From Aliiroseovarius sp. M344 (GTDB taxonomy: Bacteria; Pseudomonadota; Alphaproteobacteria; Rhodobacterales; Rhodobacteraceae): 64,000 nt of DNA. Below are positions 38,087-47,146 of the stretch, piece after piece. The position numbers and the translations under genes are program-made. Positions within the stretch are counted from its first letter, which is position 1. Each line of letters starts with the position of its first letter. Location: assembly GCF_025140835.1 (NCBI RefSeq), contig NZ_CP081153.1, positions 248,001 through 312,000 on the forward strand, read 5' to 3'. The notes beneath the pieces are model-generated. The model was not told where the DNA came from, searched no databases, and was given only the letters and a program-made list of their open reading frames with translations.

Positions 38087-38547
38087 TTTTTGGGTAGTAC
38101 GGCAGAAATAGCCATGGCAGCAGACGCGCCGCAAATGGCAACAGATCCGCCTGTGAGCAACCCAAACCGCCATCCGCGTCCCAAGAAACGGGCGCACAGA
38201 ATTCCGAACAGAATGGTCAGGATCACACCCAAAATAACAACGGCAATCAGTCGCGGCCCCAGGCCAATCATCAACTCAACAGAGATACGCGCGCCAAGCA
38301 GCGCCACGCCAATCCGCAATACTGTGCGTGCGGTGAATTCGACACCAGGTTTGCAGGCTCCTTCTTCGGCAAGAAAGTGGAAAGCAATACCCAACAGCAA
38401 GGCCATCAACATTGCCGGAGCACCGTAATGCTCTGAAAGGAATTGTGCGGCGGCGGCCACAACAATCGATACGAGGAAACCTTTCCAGTTTTCCTGCGCA
38501 AACTCCGCTGCGCGAGGAAAGCGCTCCGTTAACGTGTATTCCGACAT
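38087..38547 (-). pseudogene. yeiH: YeiH-family exporter, 5' part (split by IS21)
   Basis: N-terminal ~153 residues beginning MSEYTLTERFPRAAEFAQENW, with hydrophobic segments (FLVSIVVAAAAQFL, AMLMALLLGIAFHFL, LIAVVILGVILTILFGILCA) and the family motif TGGSVAICGASAAMAIS at its end. The seven bases at 38087-38093 (TTTTTGG) are the right copy of the target duplication. It starts 109 bp after xsc, and with that gene and pta forms one operon. Beyond the junction the frame continues into the IS end, adding foreign residues. Confidence 0.9.
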
Positions 38548-38575
38548 GATTTTGAAACTCTTCGTGGGAGAAAGT

Positions 38576-38610
38576 GCCTCCTCTCTCAAAAGGTGGAAGA
38601 AAGAGGAGGC
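38576..38610 (-). promoter_or_regulatory. Hairpin between xsc and yeiH
   Basis: 9-bp arms GCCTCCTCT (38576-38584) and AGAGGAGGC (38602-38610), 17-nt loop, no T-run. Possibly a processing or attenuation element separating highly expressed xsc from the exporter. Confidence 0.45.
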
Positions 38611-38656
38611 GTGGACGCAACAGGAGCGTAGGCCAGCTCCGGCTGCAGTCGTTTTT

Positions 38657-39855
38657 TTAAGCTGACCGGTGATTGGTTCGCATGTCGCTTGCGTTGATCC
38701 CTGCCACGCTGACGGGTTTTTTCATTGCGTCACGGCGGAAGGGCTCTCCCAGTTCTTGATTCAGAAGAATTTCGATGAATGTGGTTTTACCCTCGTCCAT
38801 CTGGCGCTTGACGGCCTTATTCAACTCGTCGGTCAGTTCTTCCATCGTGGTGACTGCGATACCTTCGACACCGCAGGCACGTGCGATCCCGGCATAGCTC
38901 ACTTCTTGCGACAATTCGGTTCCGACAAAGTTGTCTTCAAACCACAAAGTCGTGTTCCGCTTTTCAGCACCCCACTGGTAATTACGGAAGATCACCATGG
39001 TTATGGCAGGCCAATCATCACGATTGATGGAAACCATCTCATTCATCGAGATGCCGAATGCTCCATCACCTGCAAACCCAACAACAGGCGTGTCAGGGCA
39101 GGCAATTTTTGCACCGCAGATTGCTGGAAATCCATATCCGCAAGGACCGAACAAGCCTGGTGCCAGATATTTCCGAGTTTCTTCGAAAGTTGGGTACGCA
39201 TTGCCGATCGCGCAGTTGTTACCAATATCAGACGAGATGATCGCATTTTTGGGCAAGGCCGACTGAATAGCGCGCCAAGCCATACGAGGGCTCATTTTTT
39301 GTGGTTCACGCCCACGCGCGCGTTCGTTCCAAGTGGTGCCTGGGTCATCATCCTCGTGATCCATCGACGTTAGCTCTTGTGCCCAACGTGATTTCGTTTC
39401 CGATATCGCTGTTTCACGCGCTTTGCGACCTTCGTCGCCCGCACCATCGGTAAGTTGCGCCAAGATACTCTGAGCCACTTTCTTGGAATCTCCAACGATG
39501 CCCACAGAAACGGTTTTGGTCAGTCCGATGCGGTCGGGATTGATATCAACCTGAATGATCTTGGCGTCACGCGGCCAGTAATCGATCCCATAACCCGGAA
39601 GGGTCGAAAATGGACTAAGCCGAGTACCTAGGGCCAACACGACGTCTGCTTTCGAAATTAGCTCCATCGCAGCTTTCGACCCGTTATATCCCAGAGGGCC
39701 GGCAAAAAGCGGATGCGAACCCGGGAAAGCATCGTTGTGCTGATACCCCACACAGACAGGAGCGCTCAGACGTTCGGCAAGGGCCATTGAATCGTCGATC
39801 GCATCGCCCAAAACAACGCCAGCACCGTTTAGAATTACTGGGTTTTTCGCATTCT
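38657..39855 (-). pseudogene. xsc: Sulfoacetaldehyde acetyltransferase, 5'-truncated
   Basis: C-terminal ~399 residues of Xsc, the thiamine-diphosphate enzyme that turns sulfoacetaldehyde and phosphate into acetyl phosphate and sulfite; full-length Xsc is near 590 residues. The central domain (VILNGAGVVL ... HPLFAGPLGYNGSKAAMELI) and the C-terminal ThDP-binding domain (FAGDGAFGISMNEM) are intact, but the whole N-terminal PYR domain with the essential Glu is missing, so the enzyme cannot be active. Resemblance fails at about 39848-39855, where the IS3-family element begins. No start codon with ribosome site remains. Confidence 0.9.
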
Positions 39856-39928
39856 GTCCGTCGTCAGAGTTTTTCGGAATGCTGAGGCGTTTTCGTAACG
39901 GAGGCTCTGGTTCGGTTTCTGTTTGAGT

Positions 39929-40909
39929 TTAGGCGGCCGCGGCTTGGTGCTGCAACCGGCGTTTTTGGATTGTCTGTTTCTTGATCTCCTCTCTCCTCTT
40001 CAGGATCTTCGCGCCTCGTCCTTGGTAGACATCGGCGGGCGTCAGATTTTTCAGGCTCTCGTGGTAGCGGTGGTTGTTGTAGTGATCGACGAAGGCGCTG
40101 ATCTGGCGTTCCAAGTCGCCGGGCAGGAAGTAGTTTTCCAAGAGAACACGATTCTTCATCGTCTGGTGCCAGCGCTCGATCTTGCCCTGGGTTTGGGGAT
40201 GGTGCGGCGCACCACGAACGTGAGCCATGCCTTTACCCTCGAGATAATTAGCCAGATCGGCGGCGACATAGGATGAGCCATTATCACTGAGCAGCCGTGG
40301 CTTGTGCACGACGTTCGCGCTGTTGCAGCCAGATGCATCCAACGCCAGTTCCAGCGTGTCGGTGACATCAGCCGCTTTCATGGTGGTGCAGAGCTTCCAG
40401 GCGATGATGTATCTGCTGTAATCGTCCAGGATCGTGCTGAGATAAAACCAACCCCAGCCGATGACCTTGAGATAGGTGAAGTCGGTCTGCCACAGCTCGT
40501 TCGGTCTGGTTGTCTTGTCACGGAACTCATCGGCGGCGCAGATCACCACATGGGCTGGTGCCGTGATAAGGTCTTCGGCCTTGAGGATACGATAGGCCGA
40601 AGATTCCGAGACAAAATACCGTTTCTCATCGGTGTATTTGACCGCCAACTCACGCGGCGTTAGGTCCTCGTGGTCAAGTGCAAAGTCGACAAAGGCCTTG
40701 CGGATGGTGTCCGGGATGCGGTTCCATACCGACCTTGGCCGGTGTGAGCGGTCTGCCAGTGCGTCAACGCCACCTTCGACCCACCGCGCATACCAATCGT
40801 AGTAGGTGCTGCTGGGGATACCGATCATCTTCAGGGTCTGCCGGGTCGGCAAATGCGAGGCCTCGACCGTACGGATGATCTCAAGCTTCTCAGAGGCGGG
40901 GTATCTCAT
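39929..40909 (-). CDS. IS3-family transposase OrfB
   Basis: 326 residues. The integrase core has Asp143 (WQTDFTYLKV), Asp209 (LLSDNGSSY) and Glu245 (GKIERWHQ) with exactly 35 residues between the last two, a complete D,D(35)E triad. N-terminal HTH_21-like segment (ESSAYRILKAEDL). Its ATG overlaps the OrfA stop by 4 bases, so expression may be by coupling or frameshifting. No disruption seen. Confidence 0.93.
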   Translation of the reverse strand: MRYPASEKLEIIRTVEASHLPTRQTLKMIGIPSSTYYDWYARWVEGGVDALADRSHRPRSVWNRIPDTIRKAFVDFALDHEDLTPRELAVKYTDEKRYFVSESSAYRILKAEDLITAPAHVVICAADEFRDKTTRPNELWQTDFTYLKVIGWGWFYLSTILDDYSRYIIAWKLCTTMKAADVTDTLELALDASGCNSANVVHKPRLLSDNGSSYVAADLANYLEGKGMAHVRGAPHHPQTQGKIERWHQTMKNRVLLENYFLPGDLERQISAFVDHYNNHRYHESLKNLTPADVYQGRGAKILKRREEIKKQTIQKRRLQHQAAAA

Positions 40910-41280
40910 TCGTCGAACTCCCCATCCCCGATCATGCTTTTTTTGAGCAGGCGGTTCTCAAGCGTCAGCTCAGCAACCACCTCTTTCAGAGCGGCAGATT
41001 CCGACCGCAGGTCTTTGACTTCAGGAGATGTCGCTTGTCGCGCCGTGTCACCCGCCAGCCGGTTCTTGCCCGCTTCAAGGAACTCCTTCGACCAGGAGTA
41101 ATACAGGCTCTCTGCAATCCCTTCGCGACGGCACAGCGCGGCGATGCTCTCCTCACCACGTAGACCAGCAAGGACGATCCTGATCTTCTCTTCGGCTGAG
41201 TAGTGTTTGCGTGTTTTACGTTTGATACCCCTGACCAGCTTGTCAGCGGCATCCTTCGATGTTCCGGACTTCTTGTTCAT
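40906..41280 (-). CDS. IS3-family transposase OrfA
   Basis: 124 residues. HTH_Tnp_1 domain (HYSAEEKIRIVLAGLRGEESIAALCRREGIAESLYYSWSKEF) followed by a leucine-zipper-like coiled coil (LRSESAALKEVVAELTLENRLLKKSM), the standard OrfA plan. Overlaps OrfB by 4 bp. Confidence 0.93.
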   Translation of the reverse strand: MNKKSGTSKDAADKLVRGIKRKTRKHYSAEEKIRIVLAGLRGEESIAALCRREGIAESLYYSWSKEFLEAGKNRLAGDTARQATSPEVKDLRSESAALKEVVAELTLENRLLKKSMIGDGEFDE

Positions 41281-41365
41281 CTTCGCTCCTTAATAGCTTC
41301 GATGAACCAGAATTCCTCCGTTGTTCAAACCCTCAAATCTGTCCGGTAGGCGCTGACGTCAGACA

Positions 41366-41770
41366 TGTGGCACTGAGCACACCTCCATGAGCTCTTCGGT
41401 ATTCGATAGCCTTGATGGTCATCTGCAAGATGCCGTAATGGAATCGTCCTACTGGGCACAAACCCACGTGCAGGCAGCAAACGAGGCAGCACTTGTAAAA
41501 ACAGTTGGTCACTCTGATCCGCAACTGCCTGGTACAATCTTTGCTGAAAACAACGTCCGCAATGCTTTCCTGGCAGATGATCAGATCAAGATGGCAGAAG
41601 AGATGTGTTCGCCAGAGTTCCAACCACAACTTTGGGAAGATTGGCGCGAACGTCTGAACGGCTGGGCCGGTGGCATCGACACTTATCAGGAAATCTATGA
41701 CATCGCGCGTCAGGTTCCCGCAGATATGAAACCTGAAAATGTCGAACCCCGCCGCTGGTGGAAAGGGTAA
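41366..41770 (+). pseudogene. TRAP transporter substrate-binding protein (DctP), 5'-truncated
   Basis: C-terminal ~134 residues of a DctP-type periplasmic receptor (SSVFDSLDGHLQDAVMESSYW ... PENVEPRRWWKG), about 40% of a normal 330-residue protein. The open frame enters directly from the IS3 end; no signal peptide or proper start remains. dctQ and dctM follow on the same strand. Its position beside xsc/pta suggests it was a taurine/sulfonate receptor like TauK, which is inference. The ATG at 41387 is internal, not a real start. Confidence 0.82.
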
Positions 41771-41868
41771 CCAAAGCTGCATTACAGAGGCTGGCGCCGA
41801 TTTGTGCGTCAGCCAACCAATTTGTGTCTTAGTCAAGATCAACTGGCAGGCACGTCAGGGAGGAAAAT

Positions 41869-42537
41869 ATGGCAATCTGGTCAGAGATCGGAGAAATCCT
41901 TAGTGCATTTGCATCACAGGATAGCTTCGAAATCCGTAACGCACTGAAATCAGATGCTGCTTGGCTTTTCGGAGCTTTCGCTACGGTGGCAAGTGGACTG
42001 CTTGTTTTGTGGATCTACAAAAAGGTACCTTGGCTTGATCGTCATCTGGAACGCACGATCATGGTATACAGCTATCTTGCGATTGCGTTTATCATTTTTT
42101 GGGGCGTTATCGATAGGTTTGTATTTGCCAATCAACAGCCTTGGTCGACAACCATCCCTCCTTTGTTGTTCATGATTATGGCGTGGTTTGGCGCAGCCTT
42201 TAACGTGCGTCTTAGGACCCATTTGAGCTTTGCCGAATTCAGATCCGTTATGCCGCGCGCTGGCCAGATGGCCTGTCTGACTTTGGATGCGGTGCTGTGG
42301 TTCATCTTCTCTGTCATCGTTTTGGTGACAACCGCTCGGGTCACAGCGCTGTCAGCCTCTAATTTCCAGATCGTTCTGGGAACTGACAACATCATGCAGT
42401 GGTGGTTTCTTATTACCGCTCCCATGGCATTTGTGCTGATGGCTTCACGTGTTTTTGAAAACTTTTTTGAAGACATCAGAAACTTTCGCAGCGGCGAGCC
42501 GCTGATAAAACAAGCCGTAATCGGAGGAGATGTGTGA
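41869..42537 (+). CDS. TRAP transporter small permease (DctQ)
   Basis: 222 residues, four predicted membrane spans (about residues 35-52, 65-84, 92-108 and 145-190 region), the normal DctQ plan with a slightly long N-terminus. Follows the truncated receptor gene by 98 bp, with AGGGAGG just upstream of the ATG. Overlaps dctM. Intact, but useless without a receptor unless another DctP substitutes. Best guess is the TauL-like subunit of a sulfonate TRAP system. Confidence 0.85.
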   Translation: MAIWSEIGEILSAFASQDSFEIRNALKSDAAWLFGAFATVASGLLVLWIYKKVPWLDRHLERTIMVYSYLAIAFIIFWGVIDRFVFANQQPWSTTIPPLLFMIMAWFGAAFNVRLRTHLSFAEFRSVMPRAGQMACLTLDAVLWFIFSVIVLVTTARVTALSASNFQIVLGTDNIMQWWFLITAPMAFVLMASRVFENFFEDIRNFRSGEPLIKQAVIGGDV

Positions 42538-43895
42538 TGACCGATGGAACTCTTGTAACACTGATTTCTCTGGGCGTGACTGGCCTGTTCATGTTAGGGG
42601 TGCCGGTTCTGCTGGTCATTGCCTATTGGGTAATTGGCTGCTCCTTCGTGCTTGGTTTGACTCTCGATAACATGGGGGCTGAGTTGCTCAACGTGTTTAA
42701 CAAAGGCTTTGCGCTGCTTGCGATGCCGCTGTTCATTCTTACCGGAGATCTGATCAACCAATCTGGCATCGCGCGTCGGTTATCGGACTTTGCCTATTCG
42801 TGTTTGGGGTGGCTGCGAGGTGGGCTTGCCATGGCTTCGCTTGGCGCATGTGGGTTGTTTGCGGCCATATCAGGTTCAAATTCTGCAACAACGGCCACTA
42901 TCGGCTCAATGCTGCACCCCGAGATGGTCAAAGGGGGGTACGATGAGCGATTTTCTGCGGCAACAGCTGCAGCGGGCGGAACCGTCGGGATCATCATCCC
43001 GCCATCAATTATCTTTATCGTCTATGGTTTCTTGCTAAATCTGCCGATCTCGGATCTGTTTGTTGCGGGTATTTTGCCCGGCACGTTGATGGTTGTCGGA
43101 ATGCAACTCGCCTGCTGGATCATTTGTCGCATCAATGGTTGGGGCTACCTGATCCCTCTGCAGCTGAACCGGGTTTTGAAAACCGCCTTTGGCGCATGGC
43201 TAGGTTTCTTTGCCATCGGTCTTGTCCTTTGGGGGATCTACACTGGCAAGTTCTCTCCAACCGAAGCGGCGGGCGTGACCGTTGGTTTCTGCATTATCGC
43301 CGGGCTTATCAGTTATCCACTAAACAAAATACTTGGGACGGATCGGGAAAAGCCCGCCACCGAAAAGAGCTATCTCGAGATGTTCGTAGTCGAAGGGTTC
43401 ACCATTCCGCAAATCCCATCGATTGTAGTGCGTTCTGCACAGATCAGCGGCATCCTAGCACCTCTGATCGCGGTGTCTGTGGTCATGCAACAGATCCTAT
43501 CCCTATTAGGCGCTCAGCAAACCATCGGAGATTTTGTAACTGGTATGGGAGGGTACTACGCGGTGTTGTTTACCTCCATGGTTATCGTGTTCTTCTCAGG
43601 CATGGTTCTGGAAAGCTTGCCTGTTACAATCATCCTTGCACCGATCCTTGCACCAATTGCAGCATCGGTTGGCATTGACCCGATACACTTCTCAGTAATC
43701 TTCCTTGTTGGTGCATCCATTGGGTTTATTACACCCCCATATGGATTGAACCTCTATGTGGCTTCCGGTGTAACAGGTGTTCCCTACTTCCGATTGCTAC
43801 GTTATACGGTTCCTTACCTTGCAGCGTTGATCAGCGTTTGGGTCCTTGTTTCACTGGTTCCAGAGCTTGCGTTGATCCTATTGCCTAACAGATAG
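42537..43895 (+). CDS. TRAP transporter large permease (DctM)
   Basis: 452 residues, hydrophobic throughout, about twelve membrane spans, with family motifs FAAISGSNSATTATIGSMLHPEM, AGGTVGIIIPPSIIFIVYG and GFITPPYGLNLYVASG. It carries the sodium-coupled transport path. GGAGG lies 9 bp before this ATG; a GTG 3 bp upstream is an alternative. The ATG overlaps the dctQ stop. The next gene (IclR-type) begins 9 bp downstream. Confidence 0.92.
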   Translation: MTDGTLVTLISLGVTGLFMLGVPVLLVIAYWVIGCSFVLGLTLDNMGAELLNVFNKGFALLAMPLFILTGDLINQSGIARRLSDFAYSCLGWLRGGLAMASLGACGLFAAISGSNSATTATIGSMLHPEMVKGGYDERFSAATAAAGGTVGIIIPPSIIFIVYGFLLNLPISDLFVAGILPGTLMVVGMQLACWIICRINGWGYLIPLQLNRVLKTAFGAWLGFFAIGLVLWGIYTGKFSPTEAAGVTVGFCIIAGLISYPLNKILGTDREKPATEKSYLEMFVVEGFTIPQIPSIVVRSAQISGILAPLIAVSVVMQQILSLLGAQQTIGDFVTGMGGYYAVLFTSMVIVFFSGMVLESLPVTIILAPILAPIAASVGIDPIHFSVIFLVGASIGFITPPYGLNLYVASGVTGVPYFRLLRYTVPYLAALISVWVLVSLVPELALILLPNR

Positions 43896-43904
43896 GTGTC
43901 GTAA

Positions 43905-44687
43905 ATGCCCAATGATCAGGCTTCTTCAAAAGACAGTCAAATCCCGACCAACCTTCGGCTTTTGATGATAATTGAAGAAGTCGTCAAACGGGGTGTGTCA
44001 GTAAGGCCAGTCGATCTTATTGATGTGATAGAGCTTCCAAAACCGACAATTCATCGGCTTCTGCAGACTGCAGAAGCCGAAGGATTCTTGCAACGCGACA
44101 TTGATGGCCGTTCCTACGGTCCGGGTGACAGATTACGCGCTCTAGCGATCAATACCATGTCGTCAGAGCGCGTGCGTACAGCGCGTCTTGCTATCCTGAA
44201 AGGCTTGACCGAGGAAATTGGAGAAACCTGTAATCTGGCCACTCCCGACAGAGAAGGCATGACCTATCTCGACAGAGTTGAAACCAAATGGCCGATTAGA
44301 GTTCAACTACCTCGAGGCACACAGGTTCCATTCCATTGTACCGCAAGCGGGAAATTGTACCTATCTTCTCTGCGCTCGAACACACTAACGGGCGTGTTGT
44401 CAGCCAGGCCTCTTGAGAAATTGACCGAACACACGATTACATCGCCAGAAACTCTGCGCGATGAATTAGCCAAAACACGCCAAAGGGGATACTCGACAGA
44501 CAACCAAGAATTCATGACTGGGATGATCGCAATTGGTGTGCCTATTCTAAGTCCCAACGGTAGGCTTTTGGCCACGCTATCTACACATGCGCCAGTTATG
44601 CGTTGCTCGCTTGATCATATGAAAGAGTTTCTAGAGCCGCTTAGATTGGCGGCTAAAAAACTATCGGAACTCAACGGCAATCAATAG
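43905..44687 (+). CDS. IclR-family transcriptional regulator
   Basis: 260 residues. N-terminal winged helix-turn-helix (LRLLMIIEEVVKRGVSVRPVDLIDVIELPKPTIHRLLQTAEAEG) and C-terminal IclR effector domain from residue ~85 (GETCNLATPDREGMTYLDRVE ... PFHCTASGKLYLSSL). In the same operon as the TRAP permeases, 9 bp after dctM, so it probably senses the transported compound and controls the transporter and the neighbouring catabolic genes. Confidence 0.9.
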   Translation: MPNDQASSKDSQIPTNLRLLMIIEEVVKRGVSVRPVDLIDVIELPKPTIHRLLQTAEAEGFLQRDIDGRSYGPGDRLRALAINTMSSERVRTARLAILKGLTEEIGETCNLATPDREGMTYLDRVETKWPIRVQLPRGTQVPFHCTASGKLYLSSLRSNTLTGVLSARPLEKLTEHTITSPETLRDELAKTRQRGYSTDNQEFMTGMIAIGVPILSPNGRLLATLSTHAPVMRCSLDHMKEFLEPLRLAAKKLSELNGNQ

Positions 44688-45210
44688 ATAATGCAAGCAG
44701 AAGTGAGCTTGTAGCGGTAATGCGAGCGCAGTTTTAAACCGCGTATGCTTTTGCCGTGAACACTGAATTTTTTCACGGTCTGTTTAAAGCCCTTGCAACT
44801 GGTTGTAACGTCATCAAAAGGCCGCCGCGCTATCTGAAACTCGGGGTGAGACATGGCCGCTCGCAGCAGAAAACTCGTGGCGGAGCAGCGCCGCAGAGAA
44901 AGATTGGTTGATACCTCGTTCAGGTTGGTCTTAGGCAATGATCGGTCCGGCGGCTTCAGCTGAAATGCAAAGCAATCTCTGCTGCGCGGGCGAAGACTTT
45001 CTGCATCAGCGAACGCTGCAAGCGCGAGAGGCAGCTAATCCCGCGTAGCCGACTTCCAGACGCGCCCAGCTCAATGTCGGCTTATAAACCGCCCCGGACA
45101 ACCGTGGCTTGAATTTACCGATCGCAACAAACCAGGAACGTCGCGGAACGGGTGTTATGTTAACCGCCCTGGGGTTGAATCGCTCGGCGCAGCCTGCGCC
45201 GTGATCCGCC
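44688..45210. other. Non-coding region, about 520 bp
   Basis: A weak hairpin CCGTGAA (44754-44760) / TTCACGG (44772-44778) followed by TCTGTTT may end the TRAP/IclR operon. A 36-codon frame at 44853-44963 has a fair ribosome site but no recognisable product. The right part resembles the degenerate sequence of other gaps. Confidence 0.45.
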
Positions 45211-45546
45211 CTAGTCATCCCCCCACATTTCGTCCAGATAGGCCTTCATGTCGAAATCCGGATCCCCCGGTCCAAGCGCGTCAGCGCGGTCCAGAATGGG
45301 TTTTAAGCGTTCCATTAATGGCCTTGGGTTTTCAAGGCACCTGAGCTGGAAACGGACCGCTCCCAGGATCGCTTCGGCTTCGCTTTCAGCCCAGAACAAT
45401 CGCATTCGCAGTGAACTTCCGGTTCTCGCCCGACAAGCTAAGCGAAGAGCGGAGTATTCTTCATATTGACCCAATGGGATTTGGACAAGCCAAACGCCAT
45501 TAGACGTTAGGGGGAAGGCGCTGCCTTCCCCCTCGGGCAACCCCAT
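45211..45546 (-). CDS. Hypothetical protein, 111 residues
   Basis: Not recognised. Beginning MGLPEGEGSAFPLTSNG and ending KAYLDEMWGDD. Composition is ordinary for a soluble cytoplasmic protein; no signal, membrane span or known motif. Its ATG overlaps the stop (TAATG) of a 19-codon frame on the same strand (45544-45603 region, MLFDKSGAARRRSRGHGFV) that has a GGGGGCGAGG site, so translation may be coupled. Could also be spurious. Confidence 0.45.
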   Translation of the reverse strand: MGLPEGEGSAFPLTSNGVWLVQIPLGQYEEYSALRLACRARTGSSLRMRLFWAESEAEAILGAVRFQLRCLENPRPLMERLKPILDRADALGPGDPDFDMKAYLDEMWGDD

Positions 45547-45812
45547 TAGACAAAACCGTGTCCTCGGCTGCGCCTGCGGGCCGCACCACTTTTGTCGAAT
45601 AGCATTGCCTCGCCCCCATCCGCGTTCGCCACGTGGCAGATCAGCAGGAACAGGCGGCTTCGCCGTCTGACCTGCAAATCAGCCCTGATTTTCCGAAAAG
45701 GAACTCAGAAAACTCGAAACCAAAGGCAATGCGATGTGGCGTTCAGGGACACAAAAAAGGAAAGGTTCTGTCGCAAATGGAAGTACTATGTGTCGCCTGA
45801 CAAAAAGGAAAG

Positions 45813-45889
45813 TGGCGCTCTGGGGAGGATTCGAACCCCCGACCCCTTGATTCGTAGTCAAGTACTCTATCCAGCTGAGCTACCAGAGC
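45813..45889 (-). tRNA. tRNA-Arg (anticodon ACG)
   Basis: Full cloverleaf on the minus strand: acceptor GCTCTGG (45883-45889) pairs CCAGAGC (45817-45823); D-stem GCTC/GAGT; anticodon stem CTTGA/TCAAG with loop CTACGAA, giving anticodon ACG; T-arm GGGGG-TTCGAAT-CCTCC; discriminator G at 45816; CCA encoded at 45813-45815. A34 is expected to be edited to inosine. Confidence 0.97.
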
Positions 45890-46048
45890 GCGGTAGGCGG
45901 GGATTTAGCGGTCCCGTGCAGGGTTTGCAAGGGGCAAATTGGGAATCTGGGAAGTCTTTGTGGCGATCGCTGGGCCAGTGCCATGACATGGGTTTGGTCG
46001 AATGCGCTGAACCGAAGCGTCATTCATCTCGACAATGCAGATCGCGGT

Positions 46049-47146
46049 CTAAGACCATCGCGTCAGCACGTTTTTTGCTGTTTCTGGCTTTTGTTCATCC
46101 CCGGCAACAGCTTGTCCAGCCGACGGTGACAGTTTCGGAGCGGCTTCGGGCTGGATTACGGTTTGGATATTGGTAAATGCACTACGCGCTTTGTTGTGCG
46201 GGTGATTGGGTGCCTCCTCTAACGACAAGACAGGCGCGCAACAGGCATCTGTGCCTTCAAGTAAGGTTGCCCATTCATCTCGGGTTTTGTGTATGAAAGC
46301 GGCAGCAAAAGCGGCGCGCAACTTCGGCCAACCCTCAAGATCCATCTGGTCGGGTAGATCCGTTTTTTCCAATCCCAACCGGGATAACAGTTCTGCGTAA
46401 AACTGGGGCTCCAATGCGCCAACCGACATGTGGCCACCGCAGGCGCACTCATAAACAGTATAGAAGGGTGCGCCACCATCCAGCAGGTTCGCCTCGCGTT
46501 GGTCGACCCATATCCCTGATCCGTGCATGGAATAGATCATTGCCATCAGATGCGCTGTGCCGTCAGTGATAGCGGCGTCGACCACCGATCCATGACCTGT
46601 TTCGCGCGCAGCGTGAAGGGCGGCCAGCATTCCGGCGACAAGATACATGCCGCCGCCTCCAAAATCACCGAGCAGGTTCAGGGGCGGCACTGGGTGGTGC
46701 CCCCCTATGGCGTGCAGGGCGCCCGTGATCGCGATATAGTTGATGTCATGTCCGGCAGCGTGTGCCAGTGGACCGGATTGCCCCCATCCTGTCATCCGCC
46801 CATAAACCAACCTTGGGTTCGATTGACGGAACGCGTCAGGGCCAAGGCCCAAGCGCTCCATCACGCCGGGTCGCATCCCTTCGATCAACATATCGGCGCG
46901 TCTGATCAGCGCGCGGGCGGTGGCGCGACCAGCTTTGTCTTTCAGGTCCAGTTCGACGAAACCACGTCCCCGGTTCAAGACATCAACGTTCTGTGGGATC
47001 AGCGGTTTGAGGTTTGGGCGCTGGATGCGCACAACGTCTGCCCCCATATCCGCCAGCCACATTGCGGCAAAGGGGGTCGGGCCAAGACCTTGAATTTCAA
47101 TGACTTTGACGCCACACAGAGGGCCGCGTGCCGCTGCCTTACTCAT
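46049..47146 (-). CDS. Alpha-methylacyl-CoA racemase/CoA-transferase family III protein
   Basis: 365 residues of the CaiB/BaiF family. The pair of His133 ([18 protein letters not shown]) and Asp161 ([13 protein letters not shown]) matches the catalytic His/Asp of alpha-methylacyl-CoA racemase, so racemisation of 2-methylacyl-CoA esters is more likely than CoA transfer. Starts inside the end of the acyl-CoA dehydrogenase gene (8-bp overlap) and forms an operon with it, as expected for breakdown of branched-chain acyl-CoAs. Confidence 0.88.
   Translation of the reverse strand: MSKAAARGPLCGVKVIEIQGLGPTPFAAMWLADMGADVVRIQRPNLKPLIPQNVDVLNRGRGFVELDLKDKAGRATARALIRRADMLIEGMRPGVMERLGLGPDAFRQSNPRLVYGRMTGWGQSGPLAHAAGHDINYIAITGALHAIGGHHPVPPLNLLGDFGGGGMYLVAGMLAALHAARETGHGSVVDAAITDGTAHLMAMIYSMHGSGIWVDQREANLLDGGAPFYTVYECACGGHMSVGALEPQFYAELLSRLGLEKTDLPDQMDLEGWPKLRAAFAAAFIHKTRDEWATLLEGTDACCAPVLSLEEAPNHPHNKARSAFTNIQTVIQPEAAPKLSPSAGQAVAGDEQKPETAKNVLTRWS

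Larger units (their letters stand above)
39856..41365 (-). mobile_element. IS3-family insertion sequence, about 1510 bp
   Basis: Two overlapping transposase ORFs on the minus strand. Imperfect terminal inverted repeats: the left end starts TGTCCGTCGTCAG and the right end, read inwards, starts TGTCTGACGTCAG, with further shared blocks TGAGG, AACGGAGG and TCTGGTTC. The flanks (left ...CATTC, right TGTGGC...) share no direct repeat of 3-4 bp. The exact ends are accurate to a few bases only. Confidence 0.85.

Noticed and set aside
41387..41770. Treating the TRAP receptor piece as a complete small protein starting at the ATG
   Set aside because: No signal peptide or ribosome site; family resemblance begins upstream of that ATG and runs to the IS3 end, so it is a truncated gene.
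44853..44963. 36-codon basic frame with GGGTGAG upstream
   Set aside because: No recognisable product and lies in degenerate sequence; may be spurious.
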